A stretch of 64,000 nucleotides of DNA from Tenacibaculum sp. 1_MG-2023 (lineage in GTDB: Bacteria > Bacteroidota > Bacteroidia > Flavobacteriales > Flavobacteriaceae). Numbering within the stretch: position 1 is the first letter of the stretch; each line of letters begins with the position of its first letter. Of the stretch, positions 52,992-62,690 are shown piece by piece. The stretch is taken from NCBI RefSeq assembly GCF_030547425.1, contig NZ_JAUORH010000006.1, positions 62,001-126,000 on the forward strand, in the 5' to 3' direction. The translations under genes and the position numbers were made by a program. The notes under the pieces were generated by a model. That model was not told where the DNA came from. It saw only the letters and a list, made by a program, of their open reading frames with translations, and searched no databases.

Positions 52992-55900
52992 ATGACAAAC
53001 CCCTCACAAAAAAAATCTTCATCATGCTGGAACTGCGATGGAGATATTACCCAAGTTACACAACGTTTAAAAGAAATGTTTGTTGAAATGGGACAAAAAA
53101 CTCGTATTGAAAACGGACAACAACCTGCAGAAAGGGCAGTATTTAGAAAACAACACGGTATTGCCTACGGTCGTTTTGTTGTAAACAAAGATATTGAAGA
53201 AAAATTCAAAATCGGAATTTTTACTGGTGATGCTTACGAGTGTGCCGTTCGCTTTTCAAGCGATACAGGACCAACTTCTCCCGATTTACATTCAACCTTA
53301 GGGGTCGGCTTAAAACTCTTTGGTGTAGAAGGCCCTAAACTATTGGGAGATGGAACGAATGCTGATTTTATATTTCAAAACATCGACCGTTTTTTTGCAC
53401 GTGATGCACAACAAATGTGTAGCTTTACCACAGCTGGTGTTATTGACCGTGATTACGACTCATACATAGCAAAACACCCTGAATTAGCTAGTATTTTAAA
53501 AGCAATGACCAAAGAAGAAGCTAGTGTATTAAGCGCTAGTTATTGGGCTATTCTTCCTTTTAAGTTAGGCGATTCTCAAACTGTAAAATATCGTTTAGTT
53601 CCTGAAGACACTTATAAAGGAACTCCTTTTAACGATAATAATTATTTAGGTATCGATTTACAACAACGGTTGTTAACCAAAGAAGCTACCTTCCGTTTCG
53701 AAATACAATTGCGTACCAACGATGCTACTATGCCTTTAGATGATGCACAGGTAGTTTGGAGCACAGAAGAAAGTCCGTATATATGTATTGCAAAATTACA
53801 TTTACCTCAACAAGATGTGGCTAGTATTGGGCAAGCAGAGTTTGGAAGCAACTTAGCTTTCAATATTTGGAGAACCTTACCTCAACATGAGCCCTTAGGT
53901 TCTATTGCACAAGCAAGAAAAGTAGTGTATGCGGCAAGTGCTGAAGCACGACATCAAGCCAACGGACAGCAATTACAAGATCCCAAAGAAATCAATCCAC
54001 AGTTTGAAGGTAACACCGATGAAAATAGTGACTGTATCGTAAAAGCAGGTATCTACCCTCCTATTGGCGTGATGCGTGTAGGAAATAGTGAAAACGAATA
54101 TTTTATTGGTCCGTTGGTTGACAATCCTGAACCACAAATCGATCCGTATGCCTATCGCGATAAAACAGGTGCCTTAAAAAGACAAGCAGCACAGTTTAGA
54201 GTTTACGGATTCAATGCTGCAGGAAAAGCGGTGAAAGAATTAACCTCTGAAAATGCAAAAATTACGTGGCATAGCCATTTAGCCAATCAAAAATCGTCTT
54301 GGTATCAGTTCAATATTGCCTTAGATATTCCTGAAGCTGCTGACGTGCCTCCTTCTATGTTACGAAATATTGATGTAAAAGATCGTAATTCATTATTAAT
54401 TGACGGAGGCGCAAAATCTATTACCGGTACCAATGTTAAAGAAGGACCTTTCTTTGAAGGTGAATTTCTTTCAAAAAAAGTGTACTTAGGTGAAATGCGT
54501 ACCGATGAAAAAGGACGTTTAGTGATGTTAGGCGGACATGGGAAATCGGAAAACATCAACGGTGATATTGCCATTACGTTTGCAAATAACGAAGGTTGGT
54601 ACGATGATATTTCGGACGGTCCTGTTACTGCGGAAGTTGAATACGAAGGAACAAAATTAAAAGTAGATCCAGCCTGGGTTATTTGTGCTCCACCAGATTA
54701 TGCACCTATGCAAAAATCGGTACGTACAATGTGGGATTTAATGCGTGATGTAGCCGTAAAGTCTAAAATGTTGGTGCGTCCTACCAGACCATCGTTTACC
54801 AAAGACATATTACCAATTTTCCAACGTATGACCGATTTACAATGGGTAAATGCAGGTTTTGCAGGAGCTTTTGGTTTTGGAGGTCAGTTTGATTATACCA
54901 CTAACGAATGGATAAAGCGATTAGGAAATCCGTCGCCTGCCTATATGGAAATGCGAAGAACTATTTCTAACAACTTCCGTCGTTTTGATGTGTCAGGAGC
55001 AGAAGCTCCTCAACTATGGCCTTGGTTATATGGTGATGCCATTAGCATTCCTGCTACAGGTTCTGTACGTCAACACGCTACCTTATCAGATTTACAATTA
55101 GAGTTTTTAGATCAATGGGTACAAGGTGACTTTGATGCAGATTATGTAGATATGACCGGATGCCCACACACACCTAAACCACCAACAATAGATGAACTTC
55201 CTGTTGCTGAACAGCCTGATATGTTAACCAAAGCTGCTATGGAATTCTGTTTAGCTGATGCTTTTCACCCTGGCTGTGAAATGACCTGGCCTATGCGTTC
55301 TTCTGGTATGTACATGGCTCCATTTAGAATTAAACATGCACCTAAAACACCGCCTGTTAATACTACATATTATGGTCCGATGATGAATAACGATATATTA
55401 CCATTAGCAAAAGGTCCTATTTTAGGCGGACAAGTAGCTGGGAGTATTACGCGTTGGATGGCAATTCCTTGGCAAACAGATACAGCAAGTTGTAGAGATG
55501 GATACACTAGTGAATACGATCCATATTTACCAACGTTTTGGCCTGCTAGAGTGCCGAATAACGTTTTAAATGAAGAACGTTATAAAGAGACAGTAGATCC
55601 TAATTTATCAGAAGAAACCCGTATTCAGGCCTTTAATTTCCGTTCCGATTGGCTAGATAATCTTCCGTTAGACGGTGAAGCACCTACCTATACAAATCAA
55701 ATTAATAGCATGATTAAGTATTTTGATAAGTTAGCCGTGGTACAAAAGCGTCCAGGGGTTGCACACGATCCTAATTTCCCTAAAGAAATGCAAGTGGGTA
55801 TTACTCCTACTCCAGAACAAGAAGCAGCACTATTAAAAACTACCATACAAGATTTACAAGGTGTTTTAACTGCTAAACATACATTAAAGAAAGGAGTTCA

Positions 55901-56180
55901 AAATACAATAGATGCAGCCGTAGACAAACTATCACACGATAATTTATTAAACGAGCAATATATATTGGAAGATGCTCAACGTAGTTTATTAACGTTGACT
56001 GAAGATGAACTAGCAGAAGGTTTTAAAGCAACACCAAATGTTATTAAAACCATACATTTAATTGCTTCTAAGTTACACCATATGAAACAGTCTGATTCAC
56101 ACCAAGAAACTACTCCAAAAAGAGTTGAAGTTGGTATTCCTGAGAAAATGACACGTTTTTCAAGGTATACTCCTAAATAA
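52992..56180 (+). CDS. Catalase-like heme domain fused to LodA-like CTQ quinoprotein
   Basis: A 1062-residue two-part protein without signal peptide. Residues ~40-325 match the catalase/peroxidase fold: KQHGIAYGRFVV with the distal His, VRFSSD, LGVGLKLFGVEG, IFQNIDRFFARD, and the late LGSIAQARKVVYAASAEARH with R-x-x-x-Y for the heme-ligand Tyr. From ~345 (IVKAGIYPPIGVMRVGNS) it matches the LodA/GoxA family of amine or amino-acid oxidases with a cysteine tryptophylquinone cofactor. Cys762 (FHPGCEMTW) and Trp827 (IPWQTDTASC) are 65 residues apart, the spacing I recall for LodA Cys516-Trp581; Cys753 is an alternative. The LodB-like gene follows after 5 bases. The substrate is unknown. Confidence 0.85.
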   Translation: MTNPSQKKSSSCWNCDGDITQVTQRLKEMFVEMGQKTRIENGQQPAERAVFRKQHGIAYGRFVVNKDIEEKFKIGIFTGDAYECAVRFSSDTGPTSPDLHSTLGVGLKLFGVEGPKLLGDGTNADFIFQNIDRFFARDAQQMCSFTTAGVIDRDYDSYIAKHPELASILKAMTKEEASVLSASYWAILPFKLGDSQTVKYRLVPEDTYKGTPFNDNNYLGIDLQQRLLTKEATFRFEIQLRTNDATMPLDDAQVVWSTEESPYICIAKLHLPQQDVASIGQAEFGSNLAFNIWRTLPQHEPLGSIAQARKVVYAASAEARHQANGQQLQDPKEINPQFEGNTDENSDCIVKAGIYPPIGVMRVGNSENEYFIGPLVDNPEPQIDPYAYRDKTGALKRQAAQFRVYGFNAAGKAVKELTSENAKITWHSHLANQKSSWYQFNIALDIPEAADVPPSMLRNIDVKDRNSLLIDGGAKSITGTNVKEGPFFEGEFLSKKVYLGEMRTDEKGRLVMLGGHGKSENINGDIAITFANNEGWYDDISDGPVTAEVEYEGTKLKVDPAWVICAPPDYAPMQKSVRTMWDLMRDVAVKSKMLVRPTRPSFTKDILPIFQRMTDLQWVNAGFAGAFGFGGQFDYTTNEWIKRLGNPSPAYMEMRRTISNNFRRFDVSGAEAPQLWPWLYGDAISIPATGSVRQHATLSDLQLEFLDQWVQGDFDADYVDMTGCPHTPKPPTIDELPVAEQPDMLTKAAMEFCLADAFHPGCEMTWPMRSSGMYMAPFRIKHAPKTPPVNTTYYGPMMNNDILPLAKGPILGGQVAGSITRWMAIPWQTDTASCRDGYTSEYDPYLPTFWPARVPNNVLNEERYKETVDPNLSEETRIQAFNFRSDWLDNLPLDGEAPTYTNQINSMIKYFDKLAVVQKRPGVAHDPNFPKEMQVGITPTPEQEAALLKTTIQDLQGVLTAKHTLKKGVQNTIDAAVDKLSHDNLLNEQYILEDAQRSLLTLTEDELAEGFKATPNVIKTIHLIASKLHHMKQSDSHQETTPKRVEVGIPEKMTRFSRYTPK

Positions 56181-56185
56181 TATAA

Positions 56186-57325
56186 ATGTTGAAAGAATAT
56201 AATAGTACTACTGACATACTAATTATAGGTGGTGGCATTGCAGGTTGCATTGCCGCCATTTCTTTAGTTAATCATTATAATGTTACTCTACTGGATAAAC
56301 TGGTTGAACCTGTTGATAGAATTGGAGAATCATTAGCTCCTTCTGCACAACGGATTTTAAAAGAGCTGAATCTATTAGAAAACGAATCGGATTCTATAAA
56401 ACAAACCATATTCCGTAATAATTTAGGAATGCAATCTTACTGGGGAAGTAATCAACTTCAAATTATTGATCATTTGAGAAACCCCGATGGTTTTTCAAGA
56501 AGTTTAGATAGAAAGAACTTTGAAGTTTACTTAAGAAAGAGTGCTTCTGAAAGAGGGGTTAACTGTATCTGGGGAACACGATTTTCTAGTAGTTCTTATG
56601 AAGATAACCACTGGAAAGTAATAACAAAGTCTGATGATTTAAAAAACAGAATTACACATACCACTCATGCTAAGTTTGTAGTTGATGCCACTGGTAGACA
56701 ATCACATTTTACCAAAAGCTTAGATATAAAGCGTACACGATATGATAAATTAATCTCTTGTTGGATGAGCTTGCCTAACACACAAGAAAATACCATGAGT
56801 ACCATTGTTGCTAATGAATTAGGTTGGTGGTATAGTGCTATAGTTCCTAACAACAAAAGAGTCATAGCTTTTCAAACAGATGCTGATTTAGTAGATAGAA
56901 ATACGTTTAAACATCTAGATTCTTTTTTAGCTTTTACCAAACAACACGAACTCTTTGCTTCTTTGGTTGAAGGTAACGAAGCAAGTATTAACTTCCATGG
57001 TACGGTAAGTGCCAATTCTACTCGTTTAGAACAGGTAACTGGTAAACAATGGGTTGCTTTGGGCGATGCTGCTATGAGTTTTGATCCACTTTCTTCTCAG
57101 GGAATGTTTAACGCTATGGCGAATGCTATGCAGCTTCAAAAGTTACTTATAAATATTGACTTTATTAAGGATTTACATCCTGATAAGATGGAACAATTCA
57201 ATATATTATATAGTCAACAAATACAACAAGTTTGGAATCATTACCTAAAGCATAAAAACTTTTTTTATAGTACTGAAACTCGATGGAAAGAAGCTTCTTT
57301 TTGGAAAAGGCGCAGTATTAGCTGA
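56186..57325 (+). CDS. LodB-like FAD-dependent flavoprotein
   Basis: A 379-residue flavoprotein of the tryptophan-halogenase/GR2 class. The dinucleotide motif is ILIIGGGIAGCIAAISL near the N-terminus and the second FAD motif is VALGDAAMSFDPLSSQGMFNAM near residue 300. In LodA/GoxA systems the flavoprotein partner LodB is needed to make the CTQ cofactor by cysteine cross-linking and hydroxylation. Its place 5 bases after the LodA-like gene supports this role. A halogenase function is less likely, as there is no separate reductase nearby. Confidence 0.85.
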   Translation: MLKEYNSTTDILIIGGGIAGCIAAISLVNHYNVTLLDKLVEPVDRIGESLAPSAQRILKELNLLENESDSIKQTIFRNNLGMQSYWGSNQLQIIDHLRNPDGFSRSLDRKNFEVYLRKSASERGVNCIWGTRFSSSSYEDNHWKVITKSDDLKNRITHTTHAKFVVDATGRQSHFTKSLDIKRTRYDKLISCWMSLPNTQENTMSTIVANELGWWYSAIVPNNKRVIAFQTDADLVDRNTFKHLDSFLAFTKQHELFASLVEGNEASINFHGTVSANSTRLEQVTGKQWVALGDAAMSFDPLSSQGMFNAMANAMQLQKLLINIDFIKDLHPDKMEQFNILYSQQIQQVWNHYLKHKNFFYSTETRWKEASFWKRRSIS

Positions 57326-57423
57326 TAATTTTAGGTACTTATATTTATGAGATTTAACTATGTTGAACCTCATTCATGATAGTTAGAAAAATATTTTAAA
57401 GCTCCTAACATACAACTATAAAA

Positions 57424-57525
57424 TTTCTCTGTCCTCGCCTTCTTTGAAATGACGGTTTACGATTGTAAATTTGTTACTCCTTTTAAAAAGATTCCTCTCT
57501 ATCGTTCGGAATGACTGTGATTTTG
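57424..57525. repeat. Fragments of a dispersed intergenic repeat
   Basis: CTTCTTTGAAATGACGG and GATTCCTCTCTATCGTTCGG followed by AATGACTG look like copies of the AGATTCCTC...TTCGGAATGAC repeat, which is common in intergenic regions of Bacteroidota. No gene is supported in this part of the 290-base gap. Confidence 0.45.
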
Positions 57526-57558
57526 AGTAAAACATGCCAACAACTAACAAAAATAAAA

Positions 57559-57598
57559 CCTCCCCAGTAACTAAATAGACTGGAGAGGCTTTTTGTAA
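57559..57598 (-). terminator. Terminator of the c-type lipoprotein gene
   Basis: On the minus strand GCCTCTCCAGT pairs with ACTGGGGAGG (one mismatch) around a 10-base loop, followed by TTTTATTTT. Confidence 0.7.
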
Positions 57599-57615
57599 AG
57601 TCAATCTTAAAAACT

Positions 57616-59121
57616 TTACTTTAAGCTGTTTTTCATAAAGTCTTCTACTTCTTGCTTTGCTTTTAAAGCTTCTACTTGATTAAATGTTTTTCCTTCTCCT
57701 CTTAATAAGTATGCGTTAAATATGTGACTTATATACAATGGCGATTTCTTATCTGTTGAAAAGTTTACAGCGTTATGACAACTAAAACAGTTTGCTAGGT
57801 TTGATGCATTAATGTCTTTTAAGCTACTTTTAAAAGTTTGTGTATATGTTTCCATAGTAACATTAGCACAGTTTACCGATCCTCTTGCTACTGAAGTACT
57901 GTCTGGTGTTGCATTTCCTATGTTTCCTCCTAAATTATTTATTGTAGCAGTTTGCTCTTCAGGTGTCAATCCATCTGTATCAATCCAAAGAGAACCGTTG
58001 TAGAAATAGTTTTTCCATACATCAGTTAAATTCTCTTTTACACAAAGATTAAGATTCTCTATGTTATTAAAGTTTATAGGTTCTTCTTGGCTTGTGTTCA
58101 TAAAGTTCCCTACGCTATCTCTTGGAACTCCATACTTAAATAAATCATACGCTTTGTATGGTAACTTCACACTATCATTACTCCATGTAATTCCATCAAT
58201 TCCAGTAGTACTAATTTTTTCAAAAAGTAATTTATCAGTAGCAGAGGTTGCTTTGTTTTCTTTCCAGTTATAGTTTGGTGCTAAATCGTCATGTTCAAAC
58301 GTAGCCCAAATAAATTCTGGATGATTCTCTACAATTCCTACAACATGCATTCCTAACAGTGCTACCTTTGTATTAGTATATGTTGTTCCGTCTGTACTCA
58401 ACGCCGCTACCGTTGTATAGTAGTTATCAATTTCTTCTTCAGCAATAGCCGTAACAGGTGTCCATGATACTTTTAACTCTAAAGAACCTACAGGAAAAGA
58501 TGCTTGATTATCTTGACTCAAAGTTCCGTTAACTATAGAATCTCTATACTTTCTTGATGCCTCTCTCATGGTAGAACTTATGTGAATTGAATAAAATACT
58601 GTTTCTGATACTCCTTCTTTGTTATACTCAGGATTTGTTTTTAATATTCCTCCTGAACCTGCTTGGGCTGTATCTTCTAATACTACAGCAGCTCCTTGTT
58701 TGGGAACTACATCTTGCATATGCGATGTTACTTGGTGCATTTTCTTAGGGTTTAAAAATAACGGTAACATTTCTCCTACATACAGAGGAACTTCTTTTCC
58801 TTCTTGTTTTACTACTAATTTTTCTATTTGATATTCTGGTTTGGTAAGCCATAAAAACTTTTGCCAAGACCATTGGTGAAAAATTGCATTGGTTGTGCTC
58901 GATACATCAAACGGACTTCCTTTTCCTTCAGCAGGGGCTGGGGTTTGTGTGTGAGGAAACCAATCACTTTCACATAAACTTTCGGTTGCTGTTTTGTTGT
59001 AAGCTACTTTTGCTACTTGCTCTACAGCATCATTTCCTTTTTTCTCCTTTTTACAAGAATAAAAAAACACAACACTCATTACTAGCATTGTATTTAAAAT
59101 AAGTTTGGTTGTTAATTTCAT
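57616..59121 (-). CDS. Lipoprotein with one CxxCH heme site
   Basis: A 501-residue lipoprotein with lipobox FYSCKK (Cys at about residue 23). It has a long unassigned domain with FHQWSWQKFLWLT at about residue 82, then a C-terminal region with a single c-type heme motif, NCFSCHNAVNF, at about residue 455. One Cys pair with His means one covalent heme c. The gene is convergent with the quinoprotein operon, which suggests a possible redox link, although the quinoprotein has no signal peptide. No family name is known to me. Confidence 0.72.
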   Translation of the reverse strand: MKLTTKLILNTMLVMSVVFFYSCKKEKKGNDAVEQVAKVAYNKTATESLCESDWFPHTQTPAPAEGKGSPFDVSSTTNAIFHQWSWQKFLWLTKPEYQIEKLVVKQEGKEVPLYVGEMLPLFLNPKKMHQVTSHMQDVVPKQGAAVVLEDTAQAGSGGILKTNPEYNKEGVSETVFYSIHISSTMREASRKYRDSIVNGTLSQDNQASFPVGSLELKVSWTPVTAIAEEEIDNYYTTVAALSTDGTTYTNTKVALLGMHVVGIVENHPEFIWATFEHDDLAPNYNWKENKATSATDKLLFEKISTTGIDGITWSNDSVKLPYKAYDLFKYGVPRDSVGNFMNTSQEEPINFNNIENLNLCVKENLTDVWKNYFYNGSLWIDTDGLTPEEQTATINNLGGNIGNATPDSTSVARGSVNCANVTMETYTQTFKSSLKDINASNLANCFSCHNAVNFSTDKKSPLYISHIFNAYLLRGEGKTFNQVEALKAKQEVEDFMKNSLK

Positions 59122-59284
59122 GATTGATTAGTTTTTGATAATAGTTACAAATTAGAGAATATTTTACTAGCCTATTAAAAAAGATGTCATAACCCCATAA
59201 ATTACAGTTATAAAAAGCTGTTTTTTGATACCAAGTGTAAGTAATCTTTATATTTCTACTTTAAAAAATATTTTATTTAGTAAC

Positions 59285-59311
59285 TTGAACCAAAGAAAAG
59301 ACTTAGTTTTG
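59285..59311 (+). promoter_or_regulatory. Candidate promoter of the deaminase gene
   Basis: TTG at 59285 and TAGTTTTG at 59304-59311, 16 bases apart, which is slightly short for the Bacteroidota consensus. The ATG lies 27 bases downstream. Confidence 0.4.
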
Positions 59312-59337
59312 TAACCCTTTTTTATAAAAATTAAACA

Positions 59338-59811
59338 ATGAATACACACGAAGAATATATGAGTGAAGCTGTAAAAGCAGCTTTAAAAGGAATGCAAAAC
59401 AATGAAGGAGGACCTTTTGGGTGCATTGTAGTAAAGGATGGAGAAATTATTGGCCGAGGAAATAACAAAGTTACCTCTACTAACGACCCAACAGCTCACG
59501 CAGAAGTAACTGCTATTCGTGATGCTTGTAAAAATATAGGTTCTTTTCAGTTAGACGGTTGTGTGGTGTATACCTCTTGCGAACCATGCCCTATGTGTTT
59601 AGGTGCTATTTATTGGGCGCGTCCTGATAAAGTTTTTTACGGTAGCAACCAACAAGATGCTGCTGATATTGGTTTTGATGACGAGTTTATTTACAAAGAA
59701 ATTCCACTGCCTTACGAAAAAAGAAGTATTCCGTTTGAACAAATAGGACGCGATATTGCGCTAGAACCTTTCCAGAAATGGTCTGAGAAAGAAGATAAAG
59801 TTGAGTATTAG
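59338..59811 (+). CDS. guaD: Nucleoside/guanine deaminase (cytidine deaminase-like fold)
   Basis: A 157-residue zinc deaminase. The zinc ligands and catalytic Glu are in TAHAEVTAI (HAE) and SCEPCPMCLGA (PCxxC), and the substrate loop is EGGPFGCIVV. Length and the C-terminal swap-type tail (KEIPLPYEKRSIPFEQI ... FQKWSEKEDKVEY) match B. subtilis GuaD, which converts guanine to xanthine. A TadA-like specificity is less likely given the tail. Monocistronic, with a terminator after it. Confidence 0.88.
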   Translation: MNTHEEYMSEAVKAALKGMQNNEGGPFGCIVVKDGEIIGRGNNKVTSTNDPTAHAEVTAIRDACKNIGSFQLDGCVVYTSCEPCPMCLGAIYWARPDKVFYGSNQQDAADIGFDDEFIYKEIPLPYEKRSIPFEQIGRDIALEPFQKWSEKEDKVEY

Positions 59812-59859
59812 AGTAAATAACCTCGAGATATTATACCCTTTGGCGGTGCCAATAAAGTT

Positions 59860-59892
59860 CCCTTTGTAGTTTTTACAAAGGGTTTCTTTTTT
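59860..59892. terminator. Terminator between guaD and the SHOCT gene
   Basis: CCCTTTGTA pairs with TACAAAGGG around a short T-rich loop, followed by TTTCTTTTTT. The genes are convergent. Confidence 0.75.
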
Positions 59893-59899
59893 ATTACAC

Positions 59900-60109
59900 T
59901 TAAGAATCTAATACTTTTTTAGCCTCTTCATATTCTTCTTTGGTGATTTCACCTTTTGCAAAACGTCTTTTAAGTATTTCTAATGGAGATTCTTTTTTTG
60001 TTACTTGGAATAAAGAACTGTAAAACAAGAAAAAGAATACTCCTATTACTATCCAAACAATCCACCATACAAAGTGCATTCCCCAAAAATGTCCGTCGTG
60101 ATAATGCAT
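59900..60109 (-). CDS. SHOCT domain membrane protein
   Basis: A 69-residue protein with an N-terminal His-rich stretch (MHYHDGHFWGMHF), a membrane helix (VWWIVWIVIGVFFFLFYSSL) and a C-terminal SHOCT domain (LEILKRRFAKGEITKEEYEEAKKVL). The SHOCT domain is a short oligomerisation helix pair. The His-rich start may bind metal. Single gene. Confidence 0.88.
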   Translation of the reverse strand: MHYHDGHFWGMHFVWWIVWIVIGVFFFLFYSSLFQVTKKESPLEILKRRFAKGEITKEEYEEAKKVLDS

Positions 60110-60248
60110 AACTATTTAGTTTTTATATTAAAACAACACTAAATTACGGAATTACACATCTGAATTTCAACTAAATACAGTTTTAAATATAAGTTTTGCA
60201 ACATGTCTTTTTCTTTTCAGTCTTTAATATAAAATTAAAAAGATTTAT

Positions 60249-61241
60249 ATGAAACTACTTACACTATTATTATCGTTATGTATTTATTCAACATCCTTTA
60301 GCCAAAGAACAAAAGACTTAAAGACTTTTAAACACCATTCTATAGTAACAAATAAAGACACCATTAACTATCATACATACGTTAAAAAAGATATTGAATC
60401 TACAAATGTTCTTCTCTTATATATTCAAGGATCAAAAGCAATGTCACTATATCAAACAATGAAAGAAAATGGAAAAACGTATGTTGGAACAACATTGCCT
60501 CTTGATTTTAACCTTTTACCTGATAATTATCTATTTATTGTAATATCTAAAAAAGGCTTTCCTTTCTTAACAAAAATGGATGAGGAGTTTCCTGTTCCTA
60601 AATCATATTATGAAAACCAAACATTAGCGTATCGAACTCATCAAGCTAACCAAGTAATTAACAGTATAACTAAAAAGTATCCAAATAAATTCAAAAAAGT
60701 TATTGCTCTCGGACACTCTGAAGGGAGCGATGTTGTTGCCAAATTAGGAACCGTGAATACTAGTATAACTCATTTTGGGTATTTGTCTGGTGGAGGTAAC
60801 ACTCAGTTTATTGACTTTATTACATTTACTAGAAAGAAATTAGCTAAAGGGTTAATTAGTGAAAAAGAAGCACAAAGAGAGATTAGTTCAATATTAGAAG
60901 ATTTTAAAAAAATAATGGCAAACCCTAATGCTACCGATAAATATTGGGCAGGTAAAAACAATAGTTATAAAAGATGGAGTTCTTTTTCTAAGCCACCAAT
61001 TAACAATTTATTAAAAATTTCAAAGCCTCTATTTGTAGCTATTGGAACAAAAGACCAGGCTGTAGCTCCTGAATCCGCTTACCTAATTCCAATAGAGTTT
61101 ATTAGGAAACAGAAAAACAATTTAACATTCAAGGCTTATTCAGGTTTAGACCATAGTTTTGGAAAAGAACTAGAGAATGGAAAATATGAAAAGTATTGGA
61201 ACGTTGTTTTTAAAGATTTTTTGAACTGGGTAAATCAATAA
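60249..61241 (+). CDS. Secreted alpha/beta hydrolase
   Basis: A 330-residue protein with signal peptide (ending TSFSQ at about residue 19) and an alpha/beta hydrolase fold. The nucleophile elbow is ALGHSEGSDVV (Ser at about residue 157), the acid is likely in AIGTKDQAVAPES, and the catalytic His is in GLDHSFGKE. Substrate unknown; perhaps an esterase or peptidase acting in the periplasm. Single gene, about 170 bases before the regulator gene. Confidence 0.85.
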   Translation: MKLLTLLLSLCIYSTSFSQRTKDLKTFKHHSIVTNKDTINYHTYVKKDIESTNVLLLYIQGSKAMSLYQTMKENGKTYVGTTLPLDFNLLPDNYLFIVISKKGFPFLTKMDEEFPVPKSYYENQTLAYRTHQANQVINSITKKYPNKFKKVIALGHSEGSDVVAKLGTVNTSITHFGYLSGGGNTQFIDFITFTRKKLAKGLISEKEAQREISSILEDFKKIMANPNATDKYWAGKNNSYKRWSSFSKPPINNLLKISKPLFVAIGTKDQAVAPESAYLIPIEFIRKQKNNLTFKAYSGLDHSFGKELENGKYEKYWNVVFKDFLNWVNQ

Positions 61242-61409
61242 TAAAAGAATATAAAACAGCTTTAAAACCTAGTATATTTTATTTTAACCTATACTAACAA
61301 AGAGCTTATAAAAAGCTTACCTTTTGTGGGTGATAAGTTTTCAGCTTTCGGGTTAAGAATAATAGCTTATCCAAAATAAAAAAAGAATAATATACTAGCA
61401 ACAGCTTAA

Positions 61410-61991
61410 ATGAAAAATCCACTAATTACATCAATTTCAAAATATATTAAGTTAACTTCTGAGGAAGAAAATATAATTAAAAGTTTTTGGACTGAAAAAA
61501 CTCTTAAAAAAGGAGAATCTCTTTTAAGAAATGGTGATGTGTGTAGAACAGATAATTTTGTAATTAATGGAACTCTTAAAGCCTTTTATATAAATTCTGA
61601 AACTGGTGCTGAAGAAGTTTTATATTTTGCCATAGAAAATTGGTGGGCTACAGATATTGATAGCTTTCAAAAGCAACAACCTTCTATTTACAATATTCAA
61701 GCAATAGAAAAAACCAACTTGTTACAAATACGCTATGACTCTTTTCAGGAAATGCTAAAGCAAGTACCTAAATTAGAACGCTTTTTTAGAATTATACTCG
61801 AAAATTATCTTGGTAGCCTACAAAGAAGAATTATTCACAACAATGTGCATGATGCTGAACAACGGTATCTTGATTTTATAAAAGACTACCCCAAAATAGC
61901 AGAGAAAGTTCCTCAATACTTAATTGCTTCGTACTTAGGTGTAACTCCTGAGTTTTTAAGTAGAGTTCGTAAAAAACACAAGCCATCTTAA
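61410..61991 (+). CDS. Crp/Fnr family transcriptional regulator
   Basis: A 193-residue regulator. It has an N-terminal cupin-type effector domain (SLLRNGDVCRTDNFVINGTLKAFY) and a C-terminal HTH (YLIASYLGVTPEFLSRVRKKHK, key part LGVTPEFLSRVRK). It lacks an Fe-S cysteine cluster and the exact cAMP-binding residues, so the effector is unknown. The next gene, an NAD(P)H-dependent reductase, begins 66 bases downstream and is the likely target. Confidence 0.9.
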   Translation: MKNPLITSISKYIKLTSEEENIIKSFWTEKTLKKGESLLRNGDVCRTDNFVINGTLKAFYINSETGAEEVLYFAIENWWATDIDSFQKQQPSIYNIQAIEKTNLLQIRYDSFQEMLKQVPKLERFFRIILENYLGSLQRRIIHNNVHDAEQRYLDFIKDYPKIAEKVPQYLIASYLGVTPEFLSRVRKKHKPS

Positions 61992-62057
61992 ACTAGGTCA
62001 ATATTTTTTACTTTTTCTACAACGAACTTTGCCATATCATGTAAACTATATTAAGAT

Positions 62058-62681
62058 ATGAACAAAGTACTTATTATTAATGCTAGTGTAAGAAATGAAA
62101 AATCGCACAGTAGGCAATTAACTCAACTCTTTGTGAAAAATTGGCAACAAAAGCATCCTAACGATACATTTTCATACCGAGAGGTTGGATTAAAAGAAAT
62201 ACCTCACATCAACGAAAAATGGATTGCTAGTGCGTTTATTAAGCCTGAAGACAGAACAGCTGAAAATCAATTAGGAGTTAACTTGAGCGATAAGCTAATT
62301 AAAGAGTTTAAAGAACACAATGTATATGTTCTTGGAACACCTATGTACAATTGGTCTATACCTAGCGGATTAAAAGCTTACATAGATCAACTTATGAGAA
62401 TTAATGAAACATGGAAGTTCCGCTCAGGAACACCCGATGGTGATTATGTTGGCTTACTAAAAAACAAAAAAATGTTTATCCTATCAAGCCGAGGTGATAC
62501 TGGCTATGGTGAAAATGAAAAAAACGAGCACATGAACTTCCAAACTACCTATTTAAAGTTTGTTTTTGGAATTATGGGGATTAAAGATGTTTCCATAATT
62601 TCTTTAGATAATGAGGAGTTTGGAGGGGCTATTTTTGAAAACTCTAAAAAGAAGATATATCAAGAAATTGAAGCTATTTAA
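62058..62681 (+). CDS. FMN-dependent NADH-azoreductase-like protein
   Basis: A 207-residue flavodoxin-like protein of the AzoR group. It opens with KVLIINASVRNEKSHSRQL (FMN phosphate loop), has LGTPMYNWSIPSGLKAYIDQL (the typical P-M-Y-N motif), and SSRGDTGYGE. It should reduce quinones or azo compounds with NAD(P)H. Position after a Crp/Fnr gene suggests control by it. A terminator follows at 62691. Confidence 0.9.
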   Translation: MNKVLIINASVRNEKSHSRQLTQLFVKNWQQKHPNDTFSYREVGLKEIPHINEKWIASAFIKPEDRTAENQLGVNLSDKLIKEFKEHNVYVLGTPMYNWSIPSGLKAYIDQLMRINETWKFRSGTPDGDYVGLLKNKKMFILSSRGDTGYGENEKNEHMNFQTTYLKFVFGIMGIKDVSIISLDNEEFGGAIFENSKKKIYQEIEAI

Positions 62682-62690
62682 CCTACCATC

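Noticed and set aside
56186..57325. Flavin-dependent halogenase
   Set aside because: The fold fits, but the direct link to a LodA-like gene makes a cofactor-maturing LodB role more likely.
57812..59102. Plus-strand ORFs opposite the heme lipoprotein gene
   Set aside because: They are antisense shadows of a gene with clear lipobox and CxxCH motif.
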